Source: Massiliimalia sp050943535 (GTDB taxonomy: Bacteria > Bacillota > Clostridia > Oscillospirales > Ruminococcaceae). From it: a stretch of DNA of 64,000 bases. A program made the position numbers and the translations under genes. The notes beneath the pieces are model-generated. The model did not search any database and was not told the DNA's origin. It saw only the letters and a program-made list of their open reading frames with translations. The stretch is from NCBI GenBank assembly GCA_050943535.1, contig JBMNPJ010000008.1, forward strand, positions 56,448 to 120,447, in the 5' to 3' direction. Below, piece after piece: positions 50,001-59,936 of the stretch. Position 1 is the stretch's first letter. Each line of letters opens with the position of its first letter.

Positions 50001-51362
50001 TTATCTTTGATCCAAAGGCACATAATCTTTCCGGGTGCTGATACTCTTGTATGCAGGACGGATGATTTTTCCTGCGTTGATCAGTTCTTCGATCCGGTGA
50101 GCACTCCAGCCGGAAATACGGGCAATAGCAAAAATTGGTGTGTACAGTTCCAAAGGCAGATCCAGCATGTGATAAACAAATCCGCTGTAGAAGTCCACGT
50201 TGGCACTGACGCCTTTATAAATCTTGCGTTCTTCCGTAATCACCTGAGGAGCCAGTGTTTCTACCATGGAGTACAGGCTGAACTCTTCGGTGAGTCCTTT
50301 TTCTTCGGACAGGCTCTTAACAAAGGATTTGAATACTTTGGCACGAGGGTCTGAAATAGAATATACGGCGTGTCCCATTCCGTAAATCAAGCCAGCATGG
50401 TCAAAGGCTTCTTTATGTAACAAAGCTTTTAAGTAATGGCGTACTTCGTCTTCATCGTGCCAGTCTTTGATATTTTTCTTCATGTCTTCAAACATGTTCA
50501 TAACTTTAATGTTGGCACCGCCGTGTTTTGGTCCTTTCAAAGATCCCAAAGCAGCAGCCATGGTGGAATAGGTATCTGTTCCAGAAGAAGTAACGACATG
50601 AGTAGTAAAGGTGGAGTTGTTACCGCCGCCATGTTCTGCATGAAGCACCAGAGCAATATCCAGAATTTTTGCTTCCAGTTCGGTGTATTTGCTGTCCGGA
50701 CGGAGCATATACAGAATATTTTCTGCAGTGGACAATTCTGGCTGTGGAGAATGAATAAACAAACTTTGACCGTTTACATAGTGGTTGTATGCCTGATATC
50801 CGTAAACAGACAAAACAGGGAATAACGCGATCAATTCCAGACACTGGCGGAGAACATTGGGAATGGTGGTATCGTTTGCCATGTCATCATAGGAATACAG
50901 GGTCAATACACTTCTTGCCAGAGTGTTCATCATGTCAGAACTTGGGGCTTTCATAATAATGTCCCGCACAAAACTGGTAGGAAGGGTTCGGTAGCTGGAC
51001 AGAGTTTGTGTAAATTCATCCAGTTCTTCCCGATTTGGCATCCGGCCGAACAGAAGCAAAAAAGTGGTTTCTTCAAAACCAAACCGCTTTTCAGAAACAA
51101 ATCCCCGAACAATATCCTCTACGTCTACACCACGATAGAACAGCCGGCCTTCACAGGGAACAGACTGTCCGTCGATTTGCTGGAAAGACTCAATTTCGGA
51201 AATATCCGTCAAACCGGTTAGTACGCCTTTTCCGTTCAGGTCTCGAAGACCTCTTTTTACCTCATACTTTGTATACAGTTCTGGATTAATTCCGTCGTTT
51301 TCCATACAAAGGTCAGCATATTTTAAAATGGTTGGATTTACCTGAGAAAATACATTAGACAT
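50001..51362 (-). CDS. Citrate synthase (clostridial long type)
   Basis: The 453-residue protein condenses acetyl-CoA and oxaloacetate. The catalytic residues lie in LHAEHGGGNNSTF (His), GMGHAVYSISDPRA (His) and VDFYSGFVYHML (Asp). The N-terminal extension MSNVFSQVNPTILKYADLCMEN is typical of the clostridial group, which supplies 2-oxoglutarate for glutamate synthesis. ATG 51362 is seven bases after AAGGAG; an upstream ATG is too close. A TTGAAT-17-TATAAT promoter lies at 51479-51451 on the minus strand. Confidence 0.93.
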   Translation of the reverse strand: MSNVFSQVNPTILKYADLCMENDGINPELYTKYEVKRGLRDLNGKGVLTGLTDISEIESFQQIDGQSVPCEGRLFYRGVDVEDIVRGFVSEKRFGFEETTFLLLFGRMPNREELDEFTQTLSSYRTLPTSFVRDIIMKAPSSDMMNTLARSVLTLYSYDDMANDTTIPNVLRQCLELIALFPVLSVYGYQAYNHYVNGQSLFIHSPQPELSTAENILYMLRPDSKYTELEAKILDIALVLHAEHGGGNNSTFTTHVVTSSGTDTYSTMAAALGSLKGPKHGGANIKVMNMFEDMKKNIKDWHDEDEVRHYLKALLHKEAFDHAGLIYGMGHAVYSISDPRAKVFKSFVKSLSEEKGLTEEFSLYSMVETLAPQVITEERKIYKGVSANVDFYSGFVYHMLDLPLELYTPIFAIARISGWSAHRIEELINAGKIIRPAYKSISTRKDYVPLDQR

Positions 51363-51450
51363 ACACATTCTCCTTTACTGAATAAAATAACCCCCGAAAA
51401 TTAGTCGCTAATTTTTATTTATCGTTCTCGCCTTTCAAAAATATATTTTC

Positions 51451-51479
51451 ATTATAGAGCAACTTCCATAAAAATTCAA
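51451..51479 (-). promoter_or_regulatory. Promoter of the citrate synthase gene
   Basis: TTGAAT (51479-51474), 17 bp, TATAAT (51456-51451) on the minus strand. A hairpin AAAATTAG/CTAATTTT lies in the leader (51398-51416). Confidence 0.72.
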
Positions 51480-51644
51480 GTTGTCGGAAAAAGAATTCAC
51501 CTTTTCTACATTGACTGTTCACACGGGATTACAATTTGTAATTTGCTGAATTTCCCTAAAATTTTCTTTACCTGACTATAAAAAATGTGCTACAATAGAG
51601 CTTAGTAAGAACTAATCAATCCACCGGAAAGGAACGTCACGATC

Positions 51645-53594
51645 ATGATTGACCAACACTATCTGCGGCTGTTAGCCCAAAAATATCCATCCATTGCCGC
51701 GGCCTCTGCGGAAATTATCAATTTAAGCGCCATTATGAGTCTTCCCAAAGGAACAGAATACTTTTTCAGCGACCTGCATGGGGAACACCAGGCGTTTATT
51801 CACCTGATTCACAGTGCGTCCGGTGTGATCCGTTCTAAAATTGATGACCTGTTTGGAAAGTCCATTTCCCAGCAGGAAAGAACCAATCTGGCTGCTTTGA
51901 TTTATCAGCCGGAAACGCAGCTGCGGGCAACAAAACAAAGCCTGCCTGCGGAAGAATTTGACGAATGGTGCCGGATTACCATTTACCGTTTGGTAGAGGT
52001 ATGCAAAGAAGTAGCATCTAAATATACTCGGGACAAGGTACGGCAGAAAATGCCGGCTAGTTATGCTTATGTCATTGACGAATTGCTTCATACAGGAGAT
52101 GTGGAAAATAAATCCCATTATTTTGAGGAGATTATTAATTCGATTGTAGAAAATCAGATTGCAGAAGATTTTATTGCCGGAATGTGCCGTTTGATCGGGC
52201 AGCTTTCTATTGATATGCTGCATATCATCGGAGATATCTTTGACCGTGGTCCCAGAGCGGACATGATTATGGAAGAACTGATGGCCATTCACAATGTGGA
52301 TATTCAGTGGGGCAACCACGATATTTCCTGGATGGGTGCTGCTGCCGGAAACTGGGCATGTGTTGCCAATGTGGTAAGGCTGGGTATCAGCTACAATACC
52401 TTTGATGTGCTGGAAGATGGGTATGGTATCAACCTGCGTCCTCTTTCTGTGTTTGCGGCACAGGTTTATAAAGACGATCCCTGTGAGGTGTTTACTCCTC
52501 ATATTCTGGATCAAAACAAGTATGACCCAGTGGATATTTCTTTGGCAGCGAAAATGCACAAAGCCATGGCGATTATTCAGTTTAAGGTAGAAGGACAGCT
52601 GATTCTGCGTCATCCGGAATACGGCATGGAAGACCGGCTGCTGCTGAGCAAGGTGAATTTTGCAGACGGAACCATTACCATAAATGGCAACACCTATCCT
52701 TTGAAAGATACCAGCTTTCCTACTGTGGATCCTCACGATCCTCTGCGTCTGACCCCAGGGGAAGAAGAACTGATGCGGACGTTAGCAGCGTCTTTCCGGC
52801 ACAGCCGAATGCTCAACCGCCATGTGAAATTTTTGTATTCCCATGGAAGCATGTACAAATGCGTCAATTCAAATCTTTTGTATCATGGATGTATTCCTAT
52901 GACAGAAGACGGGGAATTTTTGAAAGTTTCCTTTGGAGGAAATTCTTACAGCGGAAAGGCGTATCTGGAGTATATTGACCAAACAGTGCGAACCGCTTAT
53001 TTTGCACCTCACGGAAGTGAGGAACGGCACAATGCCCGGGATTTTATCTGGTATTTGTGGTGCGGGAAAAACTCCCCGCTGTTTGGAAAAAGTAAAATGG
53101 CGGCGTTTGAACGGTATTTTCTGGATGCCAAAGAAACCCATAAAGAAGACATGAACCCTTACTACAATCTGGTGGAACAGCGGGAGATTTGTGAAAAACT
53201 GTTGTGGGAGTTTGGATTGGATCCCGCTCATTCTCATATTGTAAACGGCCATGTGCCGGTAAAAATTAAACAGGGAGAAAGCCCGGTAAAAGGGGATGGT
53301 CTGTTGTTTATTATAGACGGCGGGATGTCCAAGGCTTACCATTCTAAAACGGGAATTGGAGGCTATACCTTTATTTACAACTCCCGTTTTCTGGCTCTGG
53401 CAGAACACCAGCCTTTTGAAGCATCCGGAAAGGGAAATACCGTAGAGCGGGCACCAAAGCTGAAAGTGGTTGAACCGATGAAACACCGGATTACCATTGC
53501 AGAAACCGATGCTGGTCAGGAACTTCGGCAGCGGATAGGAGAACTAAAAGCACTGCTTGCCGCATATCGTGCTGGTACCATTAAAGAATTGTAA
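51645..53594 (+). CDS. fbp: Fructose-1,6-bisphosphatase class III
   Basis: The 649-residue enzyme is the Firmicutes-type FBPase of the calcineurin-like metallophosphatase fold. It shows YFFSDLHGEHQAF, GDIFDRGPRADMI, WGNHDISWMGA and late VNGHVPVKIK, which hold the metal ligands. It hydrolyses fructose-1,6-bisphosphate in gluconeogenesis and so feeds the glycogen pathway of this window. AAAGGAA precedes the ATG. A TACAAT -10 lies at 51591-51596. Confidence 0.97.
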   Translation: MIDQHYLRLLAQKYPSIAAASAEIINLSAIMSLPKGTEYFFSDLHGEHQAFIHLIHSASGVIRSKIDDLFGKSISQQERTNLAALIYQPETQLRATKQSLPAEEFDEWCRITIYRLVEVCKEVASKYTRDKVRQKMPASYAYVIDELLHTGDVENKSHYFEEIINSIVENQIAEDFIAGMCRLIGQLSIDMLHIIGDIFDRGPRADMIMEELMAIHNVDIQWGNHDISWMGAAAGNWACVANVVRLGISYNTFDVLEDGYGINLRPLSVFAAQVYKDDPCEVFTPHILDQNKYDPVDISLAAKMHKAMAIIQFKVEGQLILRHPEYGMEDRLLLSKVNFADGTITINGNTYPLKDTSFPTVDPHDPLRLTPGEEELMRTLAASFRHSRMLNRHVKFLYSHGSMYKCVNSNLLYHGCIPMTEDGEFLKVSFGGNSYSGKAYLEYIDQTVRTAYFAPHGSEERHNARDFIWYLWCGKNSPLFGKSKMAAFERYFLDAKETHKEDMNPYYNLVEQREICEKLLWEFGLDPAHSHIVNGHVPVKIKQGESPVKGDGLLFIIDGGMSKAYHSKTGIGGYTFIYNSRFLALAEHQPFEASGKGNTVERAPKLKVVEPMKHRITIAETDAGQELRQRIGELKALLAAYRAGTIKEL

Positions 53595-53648
53595 TCATTT
53601 CATGGAAAGTGATTCACATACACTGTCATTTGATTAGGAGGTTATTGT

Positions 53649-54167
53649 ATGAACGCAGTATTGGAAAACTTACTTACCAGAAGAAGTATTCGCTCTTTTA
53701 CAGATCAGCCCATTTCCCGGGAAAACCTGGAACAGATCGTAAAAGCCGGAACCTATGCACCCAGCGGAAAAAACAGCCAGACCTGGCAGTTTACGGTAGT
53801 GGATTGTAAAGAAACCATTGGAACTATTGCGGAAGCCATGAGACAGGCTTTGGGGGCAGAACATTATGACCTTTATCGGCCTACGGCTTTAATTATGGTG
53901 TCCAATGATCCGGACAACCACAACGGTTTGGCAGACTGCGCCTGCGCATTGGAAAATATTTTTCTGGCAGCTCATTCTTTGGGAATTGGTTCCTGCTGGA
54001 TTAACCAGATGAAAGACGCCCAGAAAGATCCGAAAGTTCGGGAATTGCTGGATAAGCTGGGTGTTCCCAAAAATCATGTGGTTTGGGGAACCGCTGCTTT
54101 AGGATATGCAGCAGATACTCCTCAGGCAAAACCTCGCCGGGACGGCGTTGTGGTCTGGGCAAAATAA
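53649..54167 (+). CDS. Nitroreductase-family flavoprotein
   Basis: The 172-residue protein has the FMN-binding start LLTRRSIRSFTDQPIS, the APSGKNSQTWQF segment and GIGSCWINQM, and it ends at normal length for this group. It reduces nitro compounds, quinones or flavins with NAD(P)H in the cytoplasm. The true substrate is unknown. AGGAGG precedes the ATG. A terminator with 18-bp arms follows. Confidence 0.92.
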   Translation: MNAVLENLLTRRSIRSFTDQPISRENLEQIVKAGTYAPSGKNSQTWQFTVVDCKETIGTIAEAMRQALGAEHYDLYRPTALIMVSNDPDNHNGLADCACALENIFLAAHSLGIGSCWINQMKDAQKDPKVRELLDKLGVPKNHVVWGTAALGYAADTPQAKPRRDGVVVWAK

Positions 54168-54183
54168 ATCTTTTTGATGGATG

Positions 54184-54234
54184 AAAATCCCTTTTGGTCA
54201 ACTGACTACCTTTTGACCAAAAGGGATTTTTTCT
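54184..54234 (+). terminator. Terminator after the nitroreductase gene
   Basis: AAAATCCCTTTTGGTCAA (54184-54201) pairs perfectly with its complement at 54213-54230, then TTCTG. Confidence 0.85.
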
Positions 54235-54316
54235 GAACCAATCAGTCAAAAACCGCTGCAATATCTTGTGTTATCCTACAAAATTATATGGCTTTCCATT
54301 CTTTTTTCTGTACGTG

Positions 54317-54325
54317 TGGTATAAT
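54317..54325 (+). promoter_or_regulatory. Extended -10 promoter of the MATE exporter gene
   Basis: TGGTATAAT with the -10 at 54320-54325. There is no clear -35. Confidence 0.6.
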
Positions 54326-54370
54326 AGATTTTACAGATATGATTTGATGAAAGAAGAATGGGGGATTTTG

Positions 54371-55792
54371 ATGGAAGGCTCATCGATACGAACCCGGCTG
54401 AATGGGCTGCTGGGGTTTGAAAAAACTTTGAAACCGGAAGAGGTTCAAGGCCAGATTCCTACTACAGGAACCATTTACCGAAACACCTTTAATATGGCGT
54501 GGCCATCGGCACTGGAATCGGTTTTAGTCAGCTTGATTAACTCCATTGATACCATTATGGTAGGCGGTCTGGGAGCTGCGGCAATTGCGGCGGTAGGGAT
54601 TACCACCCAGCCAAAGTTTGTGCTTTTGGTACTGATCTTTTCTATGAATGCAGGGGTTACCACTGTAGTAGCCCGCCGTCGGGGAGAACAGGATGCTCGG
54701 GGAGCAAACCGGTGTTTGCGTCAGACAGTACTGCTGTGTGCCATGTTGTCTACGGTGATGGCAGTATTGGGGTTTTTGCTGGCAGCACCGTTTATGGCTC
54801 TGGCGGGAGCAGGGGACGATATTATTGAAGAAGCCGCCGCTTATTTTCGAATTACCATGATCGGCTTTCCTTTTATGAGTCTGGGACTTACCATTAACTC
54901 TGCGCAGCGGGGAGCAGGCAACACAAAAATTTCTATGAGAACCAATTTAACAGCCAACGCGGTCAACCTGATTCTCAACTATCTTTTAATCGGAGGAAAT
55001 TTTGGATTCCCTGCTTTAGGTGTGCGGGGAGCGGCAATTGCCACCATTATTGGCCAGTTTATTGGTTTTTTAATGTCACTGCGTTCTGTAATGGTGCATC
55101 ATTCTTTTTTACAGATTTCTTTTCGGGAAAACTGGTGGTTTGACCGGGAAACCATGGGGGCTGTGGCAAAAATCAGTTCCGGCGCAGTGTTGGAGCAGTT
55201 GTTTATGCGAATCGGATTCTTCACCTATTCCAAAATTGTGGCAGCTTTGGGAACCAACGACATTGCCACCAATCAGATTTGTTCCAATATTATCAACCTT
55301 TCCTTCTCCTTTGGAGACGGGTTCAGCATTGCAGTGTCTTCTTTGGTAGGGCAGTCACTGGGGGCAAAACGTCCCGATATGGCAAAGATCTATGTAAAAT
55401 CTGCACGCAGATTGATGACAGTCATTTCTTTGGGATTGTGTCTGTTCTTTTTTACAGGAAGATACAAATTGATTCAGCTGTTTACCACTGATCCGGTCAT
55501 TGTGGAAAAGGGCAGCCAGATTATGTATCTCATTGCGTTGATTACTTTGATTCAGACGGCAGCGCTGATTTATTCCGGATGTCTGCGAGGAGCGGGAGAT
55601 GCCCGATATATTGCATTAATTGCTTTGATTAGCATCGGAATCATCCGTCCGATTTCCGCTTGGGTTTTATGTTATCCCTGCGGTCTGGGACTAGTGGGAG
55701 CATGGTGCTCCATGCTGTTGGATCAATGTATCCGATGGGCATTTAACTACACCCGGTTTCGCTCCGGAAACTGGAAAAAAATTAAAGTGTAA
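54371..55792 (+). CDS. MATE-family multidrug/metabolite exporter
   Basis: The 473-residue protein has 12 hydrophobic segments and MATE features: NMAWPSALESVLVSLINSIDTIMVGGLGAAAIAAVG, GAGDDI between the halves, and INSAQRGAGNTK and CLRGAGDA repeats. It exports cationic drugs or metabolites with Na+ or H+. ATG 54371 follows GGGGG; frames starting earlier lack a site. It is monocistronic with its own terminator. Confidence 0.92.
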   Translation: MEGSSIRTRLNGLLGFEKTLKPEEVQGQIPTTGTIYRNTFNMAWPSALESVLVSLINSIDTIMVGGLGAAAIAAVGITTQPKFVLLVLIFSMNAGVTTVVARRRGEQDARGANRCLRQTVLLCAMLSTVMAVLGFLLAAPFMALAGAGDDIIEEAAAYFRITMIGFPFMSLGLTINSAQRGAGNTKISMRTNLTANAVNLILNYLLIGGNFGFPALGVRGAAIATIIGQFIGFLMSLRSVMVHHSFLQISFRENWWFDRETMGAVAKISSGAVLEQLFMRIGFFTYSKIVAALGTNDIATNQICSNIINLSFSFGDGFSIAVSSLVGQSLGAKRPDMAKIYVKSARRLMTVISLGLCLFFFTGRYKLIQLFTTDPVIVEKGSQIMYLIALITLIQTAALIYSGCLRGAGDARYIALIALISIGIIRPISAWVLCYPCGLGLVGAWCSMLLDQCIRWAFNYTRFRSGNWKKIKV

Positions 55793-55804
55793 CAGAAAGA
55801 TAAG

Positions 55805-55848
55805 AAGGCACTTGCAGATCGTGTGGTCTGCAAGTGCCTTTTACTTTT
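55805..55848. terminator. Terminator between the MATE and Gfo/Idh genes
   Basis: AAGGCACTTGCAGA (55805-55818) pairs with TCTGCAAGTGCCTT (55827-55840), then TTACTTTT. The genes on both sides converge on it. Confidence 0.82.
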
Positions 55849-55894
55849 AGATTTTGGTATATGGTATCGTGTACGAGAAATGTTATGAAGAATG

Positions 55895-56947
55895 CTATTC
55901 TAATACAATTTCCCGGTGAGATTCTGCAGAATCATAAATTGCCTGCATCATTTTAGCGGTGATGATCACAGTATCAATGTGAGAAGGCAGTTTTTTCCCG
56001 GACTGAATTCCTTCGATAAAGGAATTAATTTCTGTTTCAAAATGGGGGCGCATGACAAATTCCGGACGGTAAGAAACCAAGGAACCGTGTTCCGCAGTGT
56101 AGACCGTAAATTCTTTTCCGTATTGCAGACGGATTCCACCTTGATCTCCCATAAAGTCAATGTACATTTCTTCTTCATCAATATTCTGCGCCCAGGCACC
56201 CTGGAATGTGATGGTAGGACCGGAAGTACGGATGATCCCGGTAATAGAGTCTTCTACGTCATATGTTCCATCTAAAATAGGAGGACCTGCCCACATATTC
56301 CGGTAAGTATAAGAGGGAATATCTTTCCCCAAACGGCAGAATGCTTCGCTGGAAACAGTTTTTGGCATGGGGTCACCGCAGCAATACATGACAATATCCA
56401 AAAAGTGAACACCCCAGTCAATTAAAGCGCCGCCTCCGGAAATGGCTTTTGTAGTAAATGCGCCGCCCAGTCCAGGAATGGAACGGTGGGAGCGAAAGCT
56501 GACATAAACGTGAAAAACTTCTCCCAGTTTGCCGCTGTCAATATATTCTTTGATTCGGTTGACACTGTCGTTAAAACGATTGACCACGCCAATATTTAAG
56601 GTTTTTCCGGTTTCGTGCTGCACCTTTTGCATTTTCTGAGCTTCTTCATAGGTGCGGGCAGCTGGTTTTTCGCAGAGAACGTGTTTACCTGCTCGCATGG
56701 CATCTATAGCAATTTGAGCATGGACATGATTGGGAGTGCAGACGGAAACCGCTTCTATCTCAGGATCATTTAATACCTGGTGATAATCGGTGCAGGCTTT
56801 GCCGCATCTATATTGTTCCACGGCACGGGCGGCACGTTCCGGCAGAATATCGCAAAAGTAGACAATTTCTGCCTGGGGATTTTTGAGATAGGCGGGGATA
56901 TGGGCGTTGTTGGCAATGTTCCCACAGCCAATAATGGCGACTTTCAT
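55895..56947 (-). CDS. Gfo/Idh/MocA-family oxidoreductase
   Basis: The 350-residue protein has the NAD motif IIGCGNIANNAHIPAYL, the EKP motif in CEKPAARTYEEA and IDWGVHFLDIVMYC at the catalytic His. It is divergent from a GH116 glycosidase gene and probably acts on the sugar released or a derivative of it. AGGAGG lies upstream. Its promoter TTGATA-17-TATACT is at 57051-57023 on the minus strand. Confidence 0.9.
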   Translation of the reverse strand: MKVAIIGCGNIANNAHIPAYLKNPQAEIVYFCDILPERAARAVEQYRCGKACTDYHQVLNDPEIEAVSVCTPNHVHAQIAIDAMRAGKHVLCEKPAARTYEEAQKMQKVQHETGKTLNIGVVNRFNDSVNRIKEYIDSGKLGEVFHVYVSFRSHRSIPGLGGAFTTKAISGGGALIDWGVHFLDIVMYCCGDPMPKTVSSEAFCRLGKDIPSYTYRNMWAGPPILDGTYDVEDSITGIIRTSGPTITFQGAWAQNIDEEEMYIDFMGDQGGIRLQYGKEFTVYTAEHGSLVSYRPEFVMRPHFETEINSFIEGIQSGKKLPSHIDTVIITAKMMQAIYDSAESHREIVLE

Positions 56948-57022
56948 AGGGATACCTCCTCTGTTTTGTTATTTTGAAATGTATCGTGGGAGTGTTGATA
57001 CGAATATCCAATTGACCTCTTG

Positions 57023-57051
57023 AGTATAGCAAAAAAAATTTAGTGTATCAA
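57023..57051 (-). promoter_or_regulatory. Promoter of the Gfo/Idh gene
   Basis: TTGATA (57051-57046), 17 bp, TATACT (57028-57023) on the minus strand. The rest of the 400-bp divergent region holds a TATAAT at 57255-57260 for the plus-strand gene, with no convincing -35, and no further gene. Confidence 0.7.
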
Positions 57052-57354
57052 TAAAAAACTGCATGAAATTGGAGTGATGAAACCGTATGATATGCATGAA
57101 AACAAAACAGAAATAACTTCTTGAACAGTGAGAGTATGTAAAAGGAAACTGTTTTATTTCAGAAAAATGATAAACCAAAAAGTCTGTGCAATTAGAACAA
57201 ACAGCTTTTATATAAAAGGTGAGTTTGACTATTTTCACAATATGCTTGAGATGTTATAATTCAACTTAAGTAAAAGGAAGAAAACAATGTTGGTTTTCTC
57301 CTGATTTTTTCAGAAACGGATGATGAGATTCTTTTAGAAAGGAAGGACAATCGC

Positions 57355-59823
57355 ATGAGCTACACCAAACAGTATGAAGGGAAAAATTTGGATTATATCG
57401 CATTTCCCCTTGGCGGGATTGGTGCTGGAATGTTTTCTATAGAAGGCACCGGTGCTTTTTCCAGTTTTTCTCTGCGCAACGAGCCCAATGTAAATCTGGA
57501 ACCCTGTATGTTTTCTGCCCTTACGATTAAGGGGAAGACAAATGTAAGCCGCGTACTGGAAGGACAGGTTCCCAGATACAAAATTTTTGGAGGAACACAG
57601 GGTCCCAGACAGGGGAAACCAGATCCTTTGGCAGGAACAAAGGCTAATGGGCTGACAGGAACTACCTATGGCTTGGCCAGATTTGAAAAAGCCGTATTCC
57701 GTTCCCGTTTTCCTTTTGCGGCCATTGATTTGGAAGATTCCAGTATTCCTTTGAAGGTATCGATCAGTGCATGGAGCCCGTTTACTCCTCCGGATCCAGA
57801 TGATTCCAGCTATCCTTTTGCTTTTGTGGAATATACCTTTGAAAATCCTACCGATCAGCCAATTGAAGCGGTGTACTATTATAATTCCATGAATTTTATG
57901 ACCATGGATGAAGAAACTGCAGGAGTCTATCGTTATCAAAACGGATTTGTTCTCAATCAGCCAGAGGTGGAAGACAAACCATGGTATCGTGGTGCTTATT
58001 GCGCATTTGTAACTGAGGAAGATGCCAAAGTGAATACCGGTTTGTTCCGAGGCGGTTGGTTTGATCCGCTGACCATGCTGTGGAACGATATTGAAGCAGG
58101 AAAAGCAGAAGATCATGCCTATGAGGATGGTGACAATGTTCCAAGTCCAGGAGCCAGCCTGGCAGTGCCGTTTACTGTGAATCCAGGAGAAAGTAAAACC
58201 ATTGTTCTCCATTGCTGCTGGTATGTGCCGGATTCCAGTCTGCGGTTTGGAGCAGAAGAAGATGGATGCTGCTGTTGCTGTTCTTCCAAGAAAAAGGATC
58301 TGCCGCGACATAAACCGTGGTATTCTGCAAAATTTGGGTCTGTAGAACAGGCAGCAGATTATATGAAAGAAAACAGAACCCGTCTTTATGATCTTTCCAA
58401 ACAGTTTACAGATACTTTTTATGCTTCTACTTTGCCGGAAGCAGTGATGGATGCGATTGGATCCAATCTGTCTATCTTAAAATCTCCGACAGTGCTTCGT
58501 CAGACAGACGGCAGATTGTGGTGCTGGGAAGGCTGCTGTGACTCTGAAGGCTGCTGCAGCGGAAGCTGTACTCATGTATGGAACTATGCTCAGGCATTGT
58601 GCAATCTGTTCCCAAGTTTGGAACGAGGACTGCGTCAAACAGAATTTTTTGATACTCAAAGTGAAGAAGGACATCAAACTTTCCGTGCGTCATTGCCGAT
58701 TCGTCCTTCCGGTCATGATTTTTATGCTGCTTCTGATGGACAGCTGGGCGGTATTATAAAGGTATACCGTGATTTCCGTATTTTGGGTGATTTGGAATGG
58801 CTCAAAAACATCTGGCCGCAGGTGAAATCCAGCATGGATTACTGTATCCGAACCTGGGATAAAAAGCGGGAAGGGGTTTTGGTAGAACCTCATCACAACA
58901 CCTATGATATTGAGTTCTGGGGTCCTGACGGGATGTGCTCTTCTTTCTATCTTGGTGCATTGAAGGCTATGATAGAAATGTGCGGTATTTTAGGAGAAGA
59001 CTCCAGTGAGTACCAGTCCCTCTATGAAAAAGGAAAAGATTATCTGGAACACAAATTGTATAACGGAGAATATTTCATCCAAAAAGTAGAATGGGAAGGC
59101 TTGGAAGCCAAACTGCCGGAAATCGGTCAAGTAGCACTCAACGATAAACTATCTCCGGAAGCTTACGAGCTGATCCATCGATATGGTCCTAAATATCAGT
59201 ATGGAAACGGCTGTATTTCTGATGGGGTATTGGGCGCATGGATGGCGAAAATTTCTGGGCTGGGAGATGTTCTGGATTCTCAAAAGATCAAGAGCCATTT
59301 GGAAAGCGTTTTCCGCTATAACTTTAAAGAAGATTTCCGCGCCCATTCCAATCCTCAAAGACCAGGATTCTGTGTTGGTGAAGAGGGTGGATTGCTGTTG
59401 TGCAGCTGGCCTCATGGGGATAAACCGGCGCTGCCATTCCCATACAGCGATGAGGTTTGGACAGGAATTGAATATCAGGTAGCTTCTCATCTAATTTTAA
59501 TGGGATATGTGGATGAAGGGCTTCGGATTGTAACAGCTTGCCGCGACCGTTACAGCGGATGCCAGAGAAACCCATACGATGAGTATGAATGCGGCCACTG
59601 GTATGCCCGTGCTATGGCATCCTATTCCTTAATTCAGGCATTCACAGGAATTCGCTATGATGCTTATGAAAAAACACTGCACTTACAGCCGAAGATCCAG
59701 GGGGATTTCCAAGTATTTCTCGCTACCAATACCGGATATGGTTTGGCAGGAATGAAAAATGGAACTGCTTTTGTGGATGTGGTGTTTGGTACCATTGACG
59801 TACAAAAAATTGTAGTGGATTAA
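57355..59823 (+). CDS. GH116 family glycoside hydrolase (non-lysosomal glucosylceramidase-like)
   Basis: The 822-residue protein has the N-terminal beta-sandwich (IAFPLGGIGAGMFSIEG) and the (alpha/alpha)6 catalytic domain with SCTHVWNYAQALCNLFP, HNTYDIEFWGPDGMCSSFYLGAL and the late ECGHWYARAMASY. These match GH116 beta-glucosidases/xylosidases. No signal peptide is seen, so it would act inside the cell. Two Cys-rich insertions stand out: five Cys in a row followed by SSKKK (near residue 305), and CWEGCCDSEGCCSGSC (near 392), which may bind metal or form a local disulfide cluster. AAAGGAAGG precedes the ATG. Confidence 0.9.
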   Translation: MSYTKQYEGKNLDYIAFPLGGIGAGMFSIEGTGAFSSFSLRNEPNVNLEPCMFSALTIKGKTNVSRVLEGQVPRYKIFGGTQGPRQGKPDPLAGTKANGLTGTTYGLARFEKAVFRSRFPFAAIDLEDSSIPLKVSISAWSPFTPPDPDDSSYPFAFVEYTFENPTDQPIEAVYYYNSMNFMTMDEETAGVYRYQNGFVLNQPEVEDKPWYRGAYCAFVTEEDAKVNTGLFRGGWFDPLTMLWNDIEAGKAEDHAYEDGDNVPSPGASLAVPFTVNPGESKTIVLHCCWYVPDSSLRFGAEEDGCCCCCSSKKKDLPRHKPWYSAKFGSVEQAADYMKENRTRLYDLSKQFTDTFYASTLPEAVMDAIGSNLSILKSPTVLRQTDGRLWCWEGCCDSEGCCSGSCTHVWNYAQALCNLFPSLERGLRQTEFFDTQSEEGHQTFRASLPIRPSGHDFYAASDGQLGGIIKVYRDFRILGDLEWLKNIWPQVKSSMDYCIRTWDKKREGVLVEPHHNTYDIEFWGPDGMCSSFYLGALKAMIEMCGILGEDSSEYQSLYEKGKDYLEHKLYNGEYFIQKVEWEGLEAKLPEIGQVALNDKLSPEAYELIHRYGPKYQYGNGCISDGVLGAWMAKISGLGDVLDSQKIKSHLESVFRYNFKEDFRAHSNPQRPGFCVGEEGGLLLCSWPHGDKPALPFPYSDEVWTGIEYQVASHLILMGYVDEGLRIVTACRDRYSGCQRNPYDEYECGHWYARAMASYSLIQAFTGIRYDAYEKTLHLQPKIQGDFQVFLATNTGYGLAGMKNGTAFVDVVFGTIDVQKIVVD

Positions 59824-59837
59824 TCACAGAATAACTA

Positions 59838-59880
59838 TTGCTGCCGGACATGAATGATTTCGTGCTCGGCAGCAGTTTTT
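59838..59880 (+). terminator. Terminator after the GH116 gene
   Basis: GCTGCCG (59840-59846) pairs with CGGCAGC (59867-59873), followed by AGTTTTT. Confidence 0.75.
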
Positions 59881-59936
59881 CTATCCGGGAAGAATGTTGT
59901 AGGAACAGGATAGAAAAAACATAGGGAGTATACAAA

